Assembly (NCBI GenBank): GCA_025175895.1
Contig: CM045998.1
Coordinates: 18,461,153 to 18,525,152, forward strand
Source: Wurfbainia villosa
Taxonomy: Eukaryota; Streptophyta; Magnoliopsida; Zingiberales; Zingiberaceae
Direction: 5' to 3'
Length of the DNA: 64,000 nt
The notes beneath the pieces are model-generated. The model saw nothing but the letters and a program-made list of their open reading frames with translations. It searched no databases and was not told the origin of the DNA. Positions within the stretch are counted from its first letter, which is position 1, and each line of letters opens with the position of its first letter. Below, one piece after another: positions 34,674 to 47,348 of the stretch. Position numbers and translations under genes: made by a program.

Positions 34674-36281
34674 TCACATGAAAAACACAAGCTTTTGGTA
34701 CCCAAACATTTGGACCGTAACATTAAGTAAAAACTTCTTAGGTACCCAAGCTTTCTTAACCTTACCCTTAATAGTTGCTTTCCTATTTATTAATGAAATA
34801 TAAGCAACTTCTTTTTCTTTTGGCTTATATCCTAAACCGGCCTTGTTATAAACCGCTCTTTGCCTACTAAGAATCATATCAAGACACTTTGAGCCATTTG
34901 AAAATTTTTCTAAACATACTTTCAATTCACTAACCTCATCCTTAAGTTTGTCATTTTCTTCCTTAAGCATGCAAGAGTCAATATGTGAAAGCTTTTCATC
35001 CCTAATGGCCTTTAGTTCTACCTTCATGCTCTTAACCTTAGATTTTGACTTATCTAGAGCTTCTTTAAGATAGGCAATTGATTTATAAAGAAGCTTAATC
35101 TTGGAAGAATTCATTACCTCATCGTCACTAGATGACGATTCATCACTTGAAGAGTCTTCTTGGCTTGATGTGCCAGAATCATCTTCTAATGCCATGAGTG
35201 CCACATGGCGTGTAATGTGGCAAAGCTCATCATCGGAGGAAGAGTCTTCAACGCTTGGTGTGTCCCATGTGGTTTGAGCCACCATAGCCTCCTTCTTCTT
35301 CTTCTCCTTTTTGTCCTTCTTTTTCTTTTCTTTTTCCTCCTTCTTTAGCTCCGGGCAATTCGGCTTTATGTGTCCCTTCTTGTTGCAAGCATGACAAATC
35401 ACATTATTACTAAAACTTGAATTACCACTAAATTTACCTTTTGAGGAATAAGACCCCTTCCTTGCTTCTCTATTCTTGAACTCTTTTGACCTTCTATAAA
35501 GATTCTTGACAAAATTTGCCATTTCACTAGATGAGTCTTCATCACTACTTGACTCATTCTCGGACTCGGATGATGATGATGCTTCTTTTCTTTCCTTCTT
35601 CTTCTTTTCTTTCTTCTCAACAAATAGAGCTAAACCCTTTTCCTTAGAGGACATGTTAGTTTGCTCATGTAATTCGAACTCACAAAATAATTCATCAATT
35701 TTAATTTGCGAAAGATCCCTAGTTACCTTAATGGCATCAACTATAGAAGTCCATAAAGAATTTCTAGGAAATGCTTGTAAAATATACCTTACCAAATCCC
35801 GGTTGTCAACTCGCTCACCTATGATATGGAGTCCGTTCACAATTTCCTTGAACCTTCCATGCATTTGACTTACGGTTTCATGCATCTTCATTTGGAAGAC
35901 TTGAAGTTGTCCAACTAATAGGTCCTTCTTGGCCCTCTTTGATTCCTTGGAACCTTCATTTAGCTCAATGAGCTTTTCCCATAGCTCCTTGGCGGATTCA
36001 AAAGGCCCCACCTTGTTGAGTTGCTCCATTGTGACGCCGCATTGGATGGTGAGGACGGCCTTTGCATTTGATTCAAATTTCTTGTTTATTTCTCTTGTCC
36101 AATCCTTGCTTGGAATAGGATGTCCATGTTCATCCACCGGTTCTTCGAAGCCATCTACAATACTATGCCAAATTTCAATATTACTCATAAGATAGTACTT
36201 CATCCTACCTTTCCAATACGCAAAATGGCTCCCATCGAAGAGCGGTGGCTTAGCGGTGCTATATCCCTCTTGAAGAGCCAT
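34674..36281 (-). CDS. gag: Copia E Gag polyprotein (535 codons)
   Basis: This is the nucleocapsid/capsid protein of the element. It opens with MALQEGYSTAKPPLFDGSHF and has the YWKGRMKYYL block of SIRE-like Gags (residues about 1-45). The UBN2-like capsid region follows (about 60-210), with KELWEKLIEL and VSQMHGRFKEI. Then come acidic/Ser-rich and Lys-rich stretches, one CCHC zinc knuckle (CHACNKKGHIKPNC, about residue 296), a second Asp/Ser-rich region and a coiled-coil-like segment (about 400-470). The last 15 codons (after FLLNVT) are out of frame compared with the family's GPNVWVPK block, so a 1-nt loss near 34715 probably cut Gag from pol. The start lies 41 nt left of the PBS on the plus-strand map. 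Confidence 0.9.
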   Translation of the reverse strand: MALQEGYSTAKPPLFDGSHFAYWKGRMKYYLMSNIEIWHSIVDGFEEPVDEHGHPIPSKDWTREINKKFESNAKAVLTIQCGVTMEQLNKVGPFESAKELWEKLIELNEGSKESKRAKKDLLVGQLQVFQMKMHETVSQMHGRFKEIVNGLHIIGERVDNRDLVRYILQAFPRNSLWTSIVDAIKVTRDLSQIKIDELFCEFELHEQTNMSSKEKGLALFVEKKEKKKKERKEASSSSESENESSSDEDSSSEMANFVKNLYRRSKEFKNREARKGSYSSKGKFSGNSSFSNNVICHACNKKGHIKPNCPELKKEEKEKKKKDKKEKKKKEAMVAQTTWDTPSVEDSSSDDELCHITRHVALMALEDDSGTSSQEDSSSDESSSSDDEVMNSSKIKLLYKSIAYLKEALDKSKSKVKSMKVELKAIRDEKLSHIDSCMLKEENDKLKDEVSELKVCLEKFSNGSKCLDMILSRQRAVYNKAGLGYKPKEKEVAYISLINRKATIKGKVKKAWVPKKFLLNVTVQMFGYQKLVFFM

Positions 36282-36321
36282 TGATGTCTTGGTTGATGTT
36301 GAGATCTTCCAAGCTAACCTG

Positions 36322-36333
36322 GCTCTGATACCA
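36322..36333 (-). other. Primer binding site of copia E (initiator Met-tRNA)
   Basis: The minus strand reads TGGTATCAGAGC, two nucleotides inside the 5' LTR end (AACA then AG). Confidence 0.93.
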
Positions 36334-36335
36334 CT

Positions 36336-37589
36336 TGTTAGGACCCTTGGAATGGCTAGAGGGGGGGGGGGTGATTAGCCTTTCTTCATTTCTACAAGAA
36401 CGTTAGCGGAAGCAATACAAATATAAACACAAATAAAAGCAAGAAACAAAGCTAACACCCGATGTAACGTGGTTCGAAGATGACGCTCCTACTCCACGGC
36501 AATCCGTAAGGTGGATTAGCCCTAATCAATCTTCACTAGAACCTCCTTTGGATGAACCAAGGTGGAGAAACCTTATCTTACAATGCACTCCTCTTCTTTA
36601 CAATGATGGATGATTAAGAATAAGAGAAGAGGAGGTTTTGAATTGCTAAAAACACTTGGAAAGCTTGGTGAGCACGTAGGTGTAGTTGGGAGCAAGAGCA
36701 CTAGCTTGACCAAGCTCCCCATGGCCCCTTTTTATAGAAGAGGGGATGTTTTTCCCATTGGGCTTCAATCAGTCGACTGATGCTTGCCATCAGTCGACTG
36801 CCGCCGAAGCCAACGACTTCTGAAACGCGATCTCTGCGGAGATTTGTAGCCGCAATCTCCAACGGCCAGGTGATCAATCAACTGATCCCTCCATCGATCG
36901 GTGATGGGGTGATCGATCAGTGATCAAGCGCAGCGATCGATCGTGCGCGCGTGGCGATATTCCCCTTGATCGATTGGTGATGCCCTTGGTAGTCGATCGA
37001 TCACGATATCGATCTGCTCCGCCCAAGGCGATCGATGGTTAGGTTTCACCGACTCGGTCGAACGCGCGACTGGTCCGATCGATACATCGATCGTATCGAT
37101 CGATACTCATCAAGTATGAGTAATTCATACTTGATTTTATACCCTAGACCTAGACTCAACCTTCTAGCTCCTCAATAAGCCTTGCGCCTTCAGGATCCCT
37201 CCGAGTCCGCGACTTGTTCATCCTTTGCGCTTTGCTTCCAAGAACTTCCTTCGGTTTCGTCATGTCTTGGGTTACCAAATGCTTGGACTTTACGCCGCCA
37301 AGACTACAAGCTTGGACTTATGCTGCCAAGACTTTACTTTGGACTTCTTTTGCCAAGGTTCACTTTGGACTTTACGCTGCCAAGACTACAAGCTTGGTCT
37401 TACGCTGCCAAGTCCATCCCTTGTACTTCCTTTGCCAAGATCATACTTGGACTTCCTTTGCCAAGATCATACTTGGACTTCCCTGTCACTTAAACATTTT
37501 TGCAATTAGATCACAAGATATTGCCTAACTTAGATGATTATCCAAACATCAAAACATATATAAATGCTTGGAGCATTGTTGCACCAACA
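36336..37589 (-). repeat. Copia E 5' LTR with a scrambled tract
   Basis: It is nearly identical to the 29302-30567 LTR on both flanks, including the TATA box (36729-36737) and the GCTTGGACTT units. The tract 36870-37102, however, has lost most AGTCGACTG palindromes and reads CGATCGAT and similar in their place, with net shortening of about 16 bp. A G homopolymer near 36359-36372 is longer than in the partner. Confidence 0.92.
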
Positions 37590-37594
37590 TATAC

Positions 37595-39430
37595 AATCAG
37601 GTTGTCATCCGGACTTTACTAATTGCACTTAACTTAAACAAATTCTAAGTTACTTGCATCACCTATATGTATAACTCCTAATCATGATAAAATAAACATG
37701 ATATCAACAATGGAGTTAATAGCCAACGGTAAAAGATCAAGCATACGATAAAAAGAACAGGGTCAAGGTAATATGAACACTTAACATGCTCATATCAATA
37801 ACTAAATCTGAATGCAATACATCTACCCGGACCAGGTAGGAAATTACCCACCTGATTTGTAGTTCGGCTGATTGTATTCACGTCCGCAAACCTGCCTCGA
37901 ATTGAAGTCCTGAAACCGTAGAATCAAAATAACTCTAGTCTCCACTAACCACCAATATAATCCAATAATAACATATTCAAATCAGTTTACTAAATTAATA
38001 TGATACACAACTATGAACAACCAAACCTCACTTACCAAGCCTAGCTTTCATTTGCTCGACTTCTTGATCCTCATCAGATCTACTCAATTGCCCAGAAATA
38101 CGATATGTAAATCTACAATTAACACCACTATATTAATTATCACAAACAAATATGATGGTTCTCCAACTATATCATTATTAGGTCAAAGCTTACCTCATCT
38201 GATCTACATATCAGATCCAATATATATATAAACTAGCATCATATCTATTGATACCATTCTCAGATCAAGGCTTACCTCACATTACCTATCAAATTTAGAT
38301 TCTGTGCTCAACTCCATCAACTGTCCATTCAACAGAACATGCTCTCAAACCCATAGCTTATCAATGCAATGAAACACACTTTGGCAACACCATCCAATCA
38401 ACATTAACCCATTTGTAGCCCCCCAATAACATGGCATACCGAGTATCAGCAACCTTGCAATCCACCTGCAGTCATAGTCCCCAAACTTACATCCGATCCA
38501 AGATGAAAACAACCAGAATTAACCATCATGGAGAACTCACCAACTGTTGTATCACATCTCGGCCCCAAATCCCTTAGCAACACAATGAATTTAACTGGAT
38601 TGATAGAACAAAAGTAACGGCTCATGCTTACCGGCAAATCGGAATCTCACCGGCCCCAAATTTCATCATCCGCCAGGAACCAATAGGAACGCTGCTGCCC
38701 TAGTCCCCAAACACGCAGATCTGGACTTGTGCCGGCAGAACTCGCCGCTCCCGAACCGAACTAGTGTAGACATCGCCGGCGTAAGTCTCCAGTCGCTAAC
38801 CACTCCGGTAGTGATCTCAGCCCCCAAATCTCCGTATCACCAACGAAATCGACGGCCACAAGCCTACTGCCTTAGCTCCAGCGATGATTTGCCAAGCCAA
38901 CTCATGATGCCGACCATGGTGACAAGTTGCTGCTGTCGGGATCACAGGAGAAGGGAACGCCAGCGATCGAGAACGAGATAAGGGCAGTGGCTAGAGCTTG
39001 ACGGCGGCCAGATCGATCAGGAAGGCTCGTGATCGGCGAGCGACAGGCTACGACGGTGCAGGAAGAAGACGACGGCAGTTGATCGCTCGCTCGGCAGCCA
39101 CAGTGGAGAGGGGAAGCGTCTTCGAGCGGCAGAGATGCGGTCGGGGAGAGGAATCGTGCGAGAGGAAGTCGGCAGGATCGGGAAAAATGATCGACGGTGG
39201 AGAAATAGGAGTCACGATTGACGGGAAACAAAAGAACTAGATTAATTAGCCATTTAATATAGTCTAAACAGGCTTTATAAAAGCCTATTCGCTTTATCCC
39301 CATGAAATGTCCATACAACCTCCGTTTAAATCTAGAAAAATTTCTAAAAATTCCTGAAAAATTCCACAAAGATATTTTATCAATTAACGAGGAATATTTT
39401 ATTTTATTATTTTTTTCCCGATATTTTACA
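37595..39430 (-). repeat. Gypsy B 3' LTR, proximal part (U3 side)
   Basis: This is the continuation of the LTR begun at 27631. It ends GATATTTTACA at 39430, next to the PPT. It matches 45508-47343 of the right LTR almost base for base by eye. It includes the GC-rich block 38700-39200. A frame of about 180 codons runs on the minus strand through U3 and the GC block in both LTRs of B, but it begins inside the PPT and resembles no protein I know. Confidence 0.92.
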
Positions 39431-39443
39431 TTCTCCCCCACTT
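39431..39443 (-). other. Polypurine tract of gypsy B
   Basis: The minus strand reads AAGTGGGGGAGAA followed by TGTAAAATATC. It is identical to the tract of element A. Confidence 0.9.
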
Positions 39444-39554
39444 ATAAAAATTTGGTCCCCAAATTTCGTACTAACTTGCAAAAATTTACTTCAAGCAAGT
39501 TTCCGAAAGGACCACATACCTTCCTCAAGTGACCAGATGAGACCATCGAGCTCG

Positions 39555-40345
39555 GATAGTATCTTCCAACTCCCACTTAGCCTCCTTATTGGTATGATGC
39601 TGTCATCCAACCTTTACGAGTCGGATGATTTTCGTCCCATTACTGTCGCTCCTTGCGACCCAGGCTCCACCCTGGAATCACCTTGTAAGTTGCATTAGAT
39701 TGAGGTAGTATCAGAACCTCTTACAGAACATGATCAGATCGCGACATGTATTTCCTCAGCATATAATCATAAAATACATTATGAACACCCACAAGTGTCG
39801 GAAGTAAATCCAATCGATAAGCTACACCTCCAAAATCCACGACACAAAATCTGAATAGATCCTCAAACGTCTAAATGATACACCTGCATCGCTTCATCCG
39901 TTCGGGATGAAACGTTGCACTAAGCCGAAGCTCTGTGCCCCTAGTCTGGTGCAGACTTTTGCCAAAATCGCGAGGTAAATCGTGAATTTCTATCCGATAC
40001 GGTACTTAAAAGTACCCCACGCAATCTGATAATCTTTCGGTAATACAACGCTGCTGGATGGTCCAACGAGTACGACCCACGAATAGAAAAGAAGTGAGTT
40101 GATTTGGTCAGTCGATCCACAATCACCCAAATCGCATCACGTCCTTTACGGGTCCTAGGCAATCCCGTAACGCAATCAATTGTGATATGCTCCCACTTCC
40201 ATTCAGGAATCGGAATTTTCTAGAGCAATCCATCGAGTTTCTGATATTCAACCTTCACCTGCTGGTATAGTATATATCCAGCAGCAAAGTCTGTGGTATT
40301 TGTCTTCATACCGTTCCCATCAGTATAAACATCTCAAATCTCGGT
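39555..40345 (-). pseudogene. Gypsy B integrase and chromodomain remnant
   Basis: The order and content are as in element A: TRKGRDAIWVIVDRLTKSTH and STVSDRNSRFTSRFWQ of the integrase core (39950-40162), a direct join of the core end to VAYRL near 39815-39840, and a chromodomain piece (HHTNKEAKWELE, about 39563-39600). Unlike A it keeps the SDR at the second catalytic position, but many frameshifts and stops are present. The join VDFGG-VAYRL is the same deletion junction as in A. Confidence 0.82.
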
Positions 40346-43300
40346 ACATCCGAGTACCACCAAGGTACATAGCCCATCTCGAATGATGTGCTATCTGTAA
40401 CGACTCATCCATGATTGGTCGCGTGTCCGAACACACTATCCTTATCAGAGAAGGAGAATTATCTTCTCAAAAGAGAAATCCATCAACCATTCAAAATCCA
40501 CTCTACCACACACTCTGTAAGTGCATGGAAGACTATAGCGATCAATCTCCCTTGTTGCAACTGTTCGCGCTCCAGCAACTCCATTGTAGCTACCCAGTAG
40601 CTTGTTAAATTCAAGGAGCACTTCTGCTCCATACCACTACAAATCCAGATAATAATTACTAAAGTCATGTCATGTATATGACAGACTATTTCGTAGTTTC
40701 TTAATTGACGTAAGCATAAGGTACGCCTCATTCAACTACATCGGAATCGCTCCGATCCCTGAAATGATGCATCTGCGTACATCATCCTTTTATCCACACC
40801 AGAAGGATTAATTAATACTCGTGTAAAAGTTAACCGTCGTCTAGGTCATGTAAACTGGTTTCACCAGCTTTCAACTAAATGCTTTCCATCACTCTCTTGG
40901 TCAAACAAGTCCGTGGTATAGTAATGCCAAACATTCTATCCACATTTACCGAATTAACTAAAACATACAAGGAAAACCACCAACTACAGTGGTCGAGTGC
41001 GCAACTCCAACTACCACAATCAACAGTGGCTAGGTTACGCAACTCCAACAACTACCAACTGATCCAATCATGTTCAAGATACACGATTCTCAAATCCAGT
41101 GGTGACTAAATCATTTATTAGTCTAACAACTTAATCAAAACTCATAAAATTCATACCAAGTATGAAATTGTTGTCTTTACACATCTGCATCCCCTTTACT
41201 CTACGCTGATGATATATCAATCATCACAACGACAATGATACTTATATGACACTATGTCACTATCATATCAACTCTCCAGTCGTAAACCAACCCTAGAGTA
41301 TACACAGGTGTCCTTAGCTGATCTAAACAGATCATTTATCCTCAACGTCGGATATTTACTTTCAACAATTATCGCATTCCATCTTCGATAATCGATGCAT
41401 AATTTTAAAGGTTCATCTCTCTTTTATCAAAGAGTTCTGGATCCTTCTCAAGGAGAAATACTGGGATAGATAAATATCTCCTTCCAACATCTCCTATAAT
41501 CACAACTTACGTTCTTCCAATTTCCCTAGTGTTTAGTAACACTTATACCAGTCAAATTATCACCCGGTATAGGATCTTCGATATCGGAACTATTTCCGCA
41601 ATCATTTCGATCGCCTACTCCACTTGCCTATGCAGCGGCAAGCCTAGGAGTTCATTCAAAACTATATCCGAACACTCTCAGATTATACGCACATCCGAGA
41701 GACATATCGTACCATACTTCCAACAATTGGACCATCCGTAAGGATATGTCCACAGTAAAAGTATGTATATCAAAGTCTAAGGGCATCCCTCGACTTCATA
41801 ATTATTGATCCACATCTCACCAGATGGTAGAGATACCACCGACCCACAAGTCGATGTATAGGACCTTCTAATCGACACTAGGAATGTTCTAGACAAAGAT
41901 ACATATAAACTACAAGTATCTCCCAACATATTAACCCAGAGGGTAAAACTAGAGTAATACCCTGAACGATGAAATATCTATCGATCCGATCCCAAAGGCT
42001 CCATGCAGGTCTCGGCCCTTCTCCGAAGAGAACCATATCAGATCCAATAGTTCGCGACAAAGCGGTCACATTTCTGCGACGAATGCCGTGAGGATTTTTC
42101 CTAGACCATCTGATCTCATCACTTAATCCTACGAGCTGCAACTATAGAATACTGAATAAATACGACCATTGTCGTATACTCTCTCTGTACAAATCAAATC
42201 ACATCTGAGGGTAACTGTTGTTGTATGCATGAGTCTTCCACGATGTCTTCTGCTGATGCTGCTTCTGTGTTGATATCTGATGTAGGGAAGTATCAAGAAA
42301 CTTCACCCACGCCTGAGGTAGTAGGTTGCTGCTGACGAAATAACCCAATCTTCTGTGTTGATCTCTGCTGTCGAGATGATACATCATCCTCCCGGAACAC
42401 CATTGGTAGTCTTCAACTAAGTCTTCAAAGTACACCTCCTCCACTGTACTGGTTGCTCAACAATAGCAACAGCTGAACTACTCGAACAGATAATCTGGCT
42501 TCACGTGTCTTCGTGATCTGCACTGCATGCACACAATCCCTTCGGAGTCTTTTTTCTGATTTTTGCTGATATCCACAAGAACCTTCTGATGATCTGCGAT
42601 TGGTCTTCTATAATCGAAAAGTAGCTCAAGGCCTGTGACCCTGATATTGCTCCTTTTATCCAACAATTGGAGACTTCTAACTCTATTAAGTTGACCTGCA
42701 TTATTTGCTTATCGGTCTTCAACTCTTAAACCCTTGTACAGAGTCATTTCTAAACTCCTGTCTCAATCCAACATCTTCCGGTAGGATCTGATAGAAGATC
42801 CCGGCATCCTAATCCAACTATAAGCCAACAATCGTAGGTGGCTTAAAATATCCATTCATCTTCTTGAGCTATTAGGTGGTCGTAACCTCTGCAAGTCTCA
42901 CAACCCTACACAGTACACTGTTACTAACTGAGCACCCTTTCTTGAAGCTCAAGAATTCCTTACAATGTGTCACTAAAAGTGACACGATGAAATACACTCT
43001 TTCAACATCACTAAACCATGATCACGTGATGTTTTATTTCCCGAAGATTATTTTCTGCATTTATCACCAAATACCGGCTTGATCCCGATACTGGTATGCA
43101 AACAACTCTTCTTTCTTGGTATAACATGAGTTAAGTACTCAAAAGTACTCTCAAAGTTATACAACTCAGTACTAACAACTCAGGGATAAAATCCCTATGA
43201 AACACCGTAACCTAGCCTTCCGCTATCTGCATCACAATAGTCTACATGTTTGTTCATTACCCACAGGTAATGATCTGACTAGCACAGTTAGTGGAAATCT

Positions 43301-43805
43301 CTAAGACTGTAGTCTCTGATGTTCATAATAAATGTGATGACTGAGCCCCTGTTTTCTGACTCGGTATCAGTCGGCTCTCAGAGGTAAATCACCTCCTCGA
43401 CACAGGTTCAAGACTCACAGACTCAACAGGTCGTTTCCGTGGTCAACTCATACCACGGTTACGAATAATAACCAACACACTACAGGTTATTCCCTGGTAT
43501 AAGCATCTAAATGCATAGCCAACATAACCGAGAATATAAACCCTAAAGGTCACTCCGGTTGGTCGCCTCGGTGGACGACCCCTACTACAAGTCTGCTCAG
43601 GTATCATAACTCTATGGTATACGCCTACTGATCAAGTTTAGATAAATATCTACTAAACCATAAGTTATTAGGAATTCTTGCCTTGTGCTGCTTGGAGCTC
43701 AGGCCGCTGTCCATCTCATCTCAAAAACCAAAACCGAATAAATCGACTCCCGAGAATCCAAGACTCGACTCAAAAACAATATTGTATGGCATCGCAGAAC
43801 CTTGG
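40346..43805 (-). pseudogene. Gypsy B decayed internal region
   Basis: It is collinear with 9230-12632 of element A along its length by eye. Remnants include the RT FIDD-like stretch (about 41205-41250) and a zinc-knuckle-like CMQCRSRRHVKPDY (about 42490-42535), again with the final Cys changed. No open frame exceeds about 90 codons. It is not a functional gag-pol. Confidence 0.65.
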
Positions 43806-43817
43806 GCTCTGATACCA
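43806..43817 (-). other. Primer binding site of gypsy B (initiator Met-tRNA)
   Basis: The minus strand reads TGGTATCAGAGC, 7 nt from the 5' LTR, exactly as in element A. Confidence 0.93.
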
Positions 43818-43824
43818 CTAAAGT

Positions 43825-46800
43825 TGTCATGCCCCGAGAGTATGCCGAGCCGAAAATCAAACGGACAGCACCTCTCCTGTATGTGGCAACATTTCGGGTT
43901 AATACAAGGCCCGTAGGCCCACAATAACAACAATATATATATCAAAATAACAACTACACAAAAACACAGCGGAAACAAACCACAACAATACAACAATCCC
44001 ACACATGCATACCGGTATGACTAACACACCACAACACAAAATCTCGACAAAATCTGAATATACAATATATACATCACGAAAACTCCAAAATACAATGTAC
44101 AACGAACAGCAGGCCCAAAACAAAACACGGGAGCCTCGTGAGATGAGATGACGTCAGCCGACGGTGCTCCAAGCTGTCACGAAGTCTTCTACTTGTTACC
44201 TGGGCGACAGAAAAACCCAGGGTCCGTGGGGGGTGGTGAGTAAAACTCAGCAGGTAATAGAAAACATGTACATATGTAATATCACATGTATTTCTACAAC
44301 ATAATCTAGATGTACAACAGGTATATCAGCATAGTATATAAATACAAGCATATACTGTCTAACTGAAATGAATAACATAAAATGCAGACATACCTGAAGT
44401 TTGCTACGCTACTCTGATCCAACCTGAACATATATCCAACATATATATAACAAGAAGAGTAATACCAACACATAATCTACTCATGCTACAGGCCAAAGTA
44501 TCTATGGTCTATCCAACACATACCAATATCCGACACAACTGTATAACATATGCAAGAAACATGCATGAATATGATGTCCACCCAAATGCAGCAAGCATAG
44601 TACAAACAAATGCAACATCACAATAATCATATATATATAGACTGTATCTATATATATATTAATCTCAACCATCCATATATATATATATATACATGCATAT
44701 ATGTATATATATATGGTAATATGCAAAGCGCCATCAGATACGGCTATGCAGCATGCATGGTCATGTCGGCTCACCCTAAAGCTACCACGACCCCAGTGTG
44801 GCCTCGGTGACTCGAGCATGGCAACTGTCCCAACTCAACACCAACCACTACTCTCGAGTGGCTGAGTGGGCAGTATGATCGAGTAGCATATAAGCGTAAA
44901 GAGCAAGCTACACGATGGGGGTCCCTGCTGTTGGCCACTCCGACAGTCACTACCCATGAGTGGTCGAGTGCCACACACGCAGGACTACGACACACAAATC
45001 CAACTACCACCGTCTATAGTGGTAGAGTGCGGCACCACAATGCTCTGCCCTCACACGGGTGACTCCTCCTATGAGTAATCGTGGAGGCAAGATGACTGGC
45101 AACACTCTCAACCACAAGGGAGACCTCGTCGCCAGCATGCATGCAAATGCATGAATGCAATGTCTCACATACAGACATCCACCATAGACTCTCTATCCTA
45201 CAGAGAATCATACTAACCAGATCAACGCACTCTCTATCCTGTAGAGAGTCGTACTCAACTGATCATAATACTCTCTATCCTGTGGAGAGTCATACCAATC
45301 TAATCGACGCACTCTCTATCCTGTAGAGAGTCATACTCATCTGATTATAACAAGCTAGGACCACCGGTCCATAGCGATACCCTAAGTATCATTCCTCTGA
45401 CCATTTACACAATACATGTTCGATGGTAACATACAACCTAAGGGTACTAGAACTAACCCTAGGTTAAAGACATTATCTACCTACGGATGACCTTTTTGCC
45501 CAATGTACAATCAGGTTGTCATCTGAACTTTACTAATTGCACTTAACTTAAACAAATTCTAAGTTACTTGCATCACCTATATGTATAACTCCTAATCATG
45601 ATAAAATAAACATGATATCAACAATGGAGTTAATAGCCAACGGTAAAAGATCAAGCATACGATAAAAAGAATAAGGTCAAGGTAATATGAACACCTAACA
45701 TGCTCATATCAATAACTAAATCTGAATGCAATACATCTACCCGGACCAGGTAGGAAATTACCCACCTGATTTATAGTTCGGCTGATTGTATTCACGTCCG
45801 CAAACCTGCCTCGAATCGAAGTCCTGAAACCGTAGAATCAAAATAACTCTAGTCTCCACTAACCACCAATATAATCCAATAATAACATATTCAAATCAAT
45901 TTACTAAATTAATATGATACACAACTATGAACAACCAAACCTCACTTACCAAGCCTAGCTTTCATTTGCTCGACTTCTTGATCCTCATCAGATCTACTCA
46001 ATTGCCCAGAAATACGATATGTAAATCTACAATTAACACCACTATATTAATTATCACAAACAAATATGATGGTTCTCCAACTATATCATTATTAGGTCAA
46101 AGCTTACCTCATCTGATCTACATATCAGATCCAATATATATATAAACTAGCATCATATCTATTGATACCATTCTCAGATCAAGGCTTACCTCACATTACC
46201 TATCAAATTTAGATTCTGTGCTCAACTCCATCAACTGTCCATTCAACAGAACGTGCTCTCAAACCCATAGCTTATCAATGCGATGAAACACACTTTGGCA
46301 ACACCATCCAATCAACATTAACCCATTTGTAGCCCCCCAATAACATGGCATACCGAGTATCAGCAACCTTGCAATCCACCTGCAGTCATAGTCCCCAAAC
46401 TTACATCCGATCCAAGATGAAAACAACCAGAATTAACCATCATGGAGAACTCACCAACTGTTGCATCACATCTTGGCCCCAAATCCCTCAGCAACACAAT
46501 GAATTTAACTGGATTGATAGAACAAAAGTAATGGCTCATGCTTACCGGCAAATCGGAATCTCACCGGCCCCAAATTTCATCATCCGCCAGGAACCAATAG
46601 GAACGCTGCTGCCCTAGTCCCCAAACATGCAGATCTGGACTTGTGCCGGCAGAACTCGCCGCTCCCGAACCGAACTAGTGTAGACATCGCCGGCGTAAGT
46701 CTCCAGTCGCTAACCACTTCGGTAGTGATCTCAGCCCCCAAATCTCCATATCACCAACGAAATCGACGGCACAAGCCTACTGCCTTAGCTCCAGCGACGA

Positions 46801-47343
46801 TCGGCCAAGCCAACTCATGATGCCGACGATGGTGACGAGTTGCTGCTGTCGGGATCACAGGAGAAGGGAACGCCAGCGATCGAGAACGAGATAAGGGCAG
46901 TGGCTAGAGCTTCACGGCGGCCAGATCGATCAGGAAGGCTCGCGATCGGCAAGCGACGGGCTGCGACGGTGCAGAAAGAAGACGACGACAGTTGATCGCT
47001 CGCTCGGCAGCCACATCGGAGAGGGGAAGCGTCTTCGAGCGGCAGAGATGCGGTCGGGGAGAGGAATCGTGCGAGAGGAAGTCGGCGGGATCGGGAAAAA
47101 TGATCGACGGTGGAGAAATAGGAGTCGCGATCGACGGGAAACAAAAGAACCAGATTAATTAGCCATTTAATATAGTCTAAACAGGCTTTATAAAAGCCTA
47201 TTCGCTTTATCCCCATGAAATATCCATACAACCTCCGTTTAAATCCAGAAAAATTTCTAAAAATTCCTGAAAAATTCCACAAAGATATTTTATCAATTAA
47301 CGAGGAATATTTTATTTTATTATTTTTTTTCCGATATTTTACA
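43825..47343 (-). repeat. Gypsy B 5' LTR (3519 bp)
   Basis: It runs from TGTCATGCCCC to GATATTTTACA with TSD AAGCC at 47344-47348. The stem-loop pair is at about 44199-44222 and 44237-44249; the hairpin minisatellite is at about 45185-45340. The first CG of the LTR has become CA on the map strand (TGTCATG against TGTCACG). Confidence 0.93.
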
Positions 47344-47348
47344 AAGCC

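Larger units (their letters stand above)
29302..37589 (-). mobile_element. Copia E: SIRE-like Ty1/copia retrotransposon, nearly full length
   Basis: An 8.3-kb element on the minus strand with LTRs of 1266 bp (29302-30567) and 1254 bp (36336-37589), iMet PBS (36322-36333), PPT (30568-30581) and gag-protease-integrase-RT-RNase H order, which is the copia order. Gag is open over 535 codons and RT-RNase H is open over more than 700. At least three frameshifts interrupt the Gag-protease and integrase-RT joints, so this copy is probably inactive. No envelope-like ORF is present; about 1 kb between RNase H and the PPT is non-coding. The LTRs are almost identical apart from one scrambled tract, which suggests a recent insertion. 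Confidence 0.95.
27631..47343 (-). mobile_element. Gypsy B: complete, coding-decayed chromovirus-like element, sister of A
   Basis: Without the nested copia E it would be about 11.4 kb. Its left LTR (27631-29301 plus 37595-39430) and right LTR (43825-47343) are nearly identical by eye. It has an iMet PBS at 43806-43817 and a PPT at 39431-39443, and it reads on the minus strand. The internal region is the same decayed sequence as in element A, including the integrase deletion, so both copies come from one non-autonomous lineage. It is inserted in LTR G. Confidence 0.95.

Noticed and set aside
38902..39441. Minus-strand frame of about 180 codons in the U3/GC block of gypsy B, with a near-identical copy at 46815-47366
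   Set aside because: The two copies are the two LTRs of one element, so similarity is not evidence of selection. The frame begins inside the PPT and the A LTR does not keep it in recognisable form.
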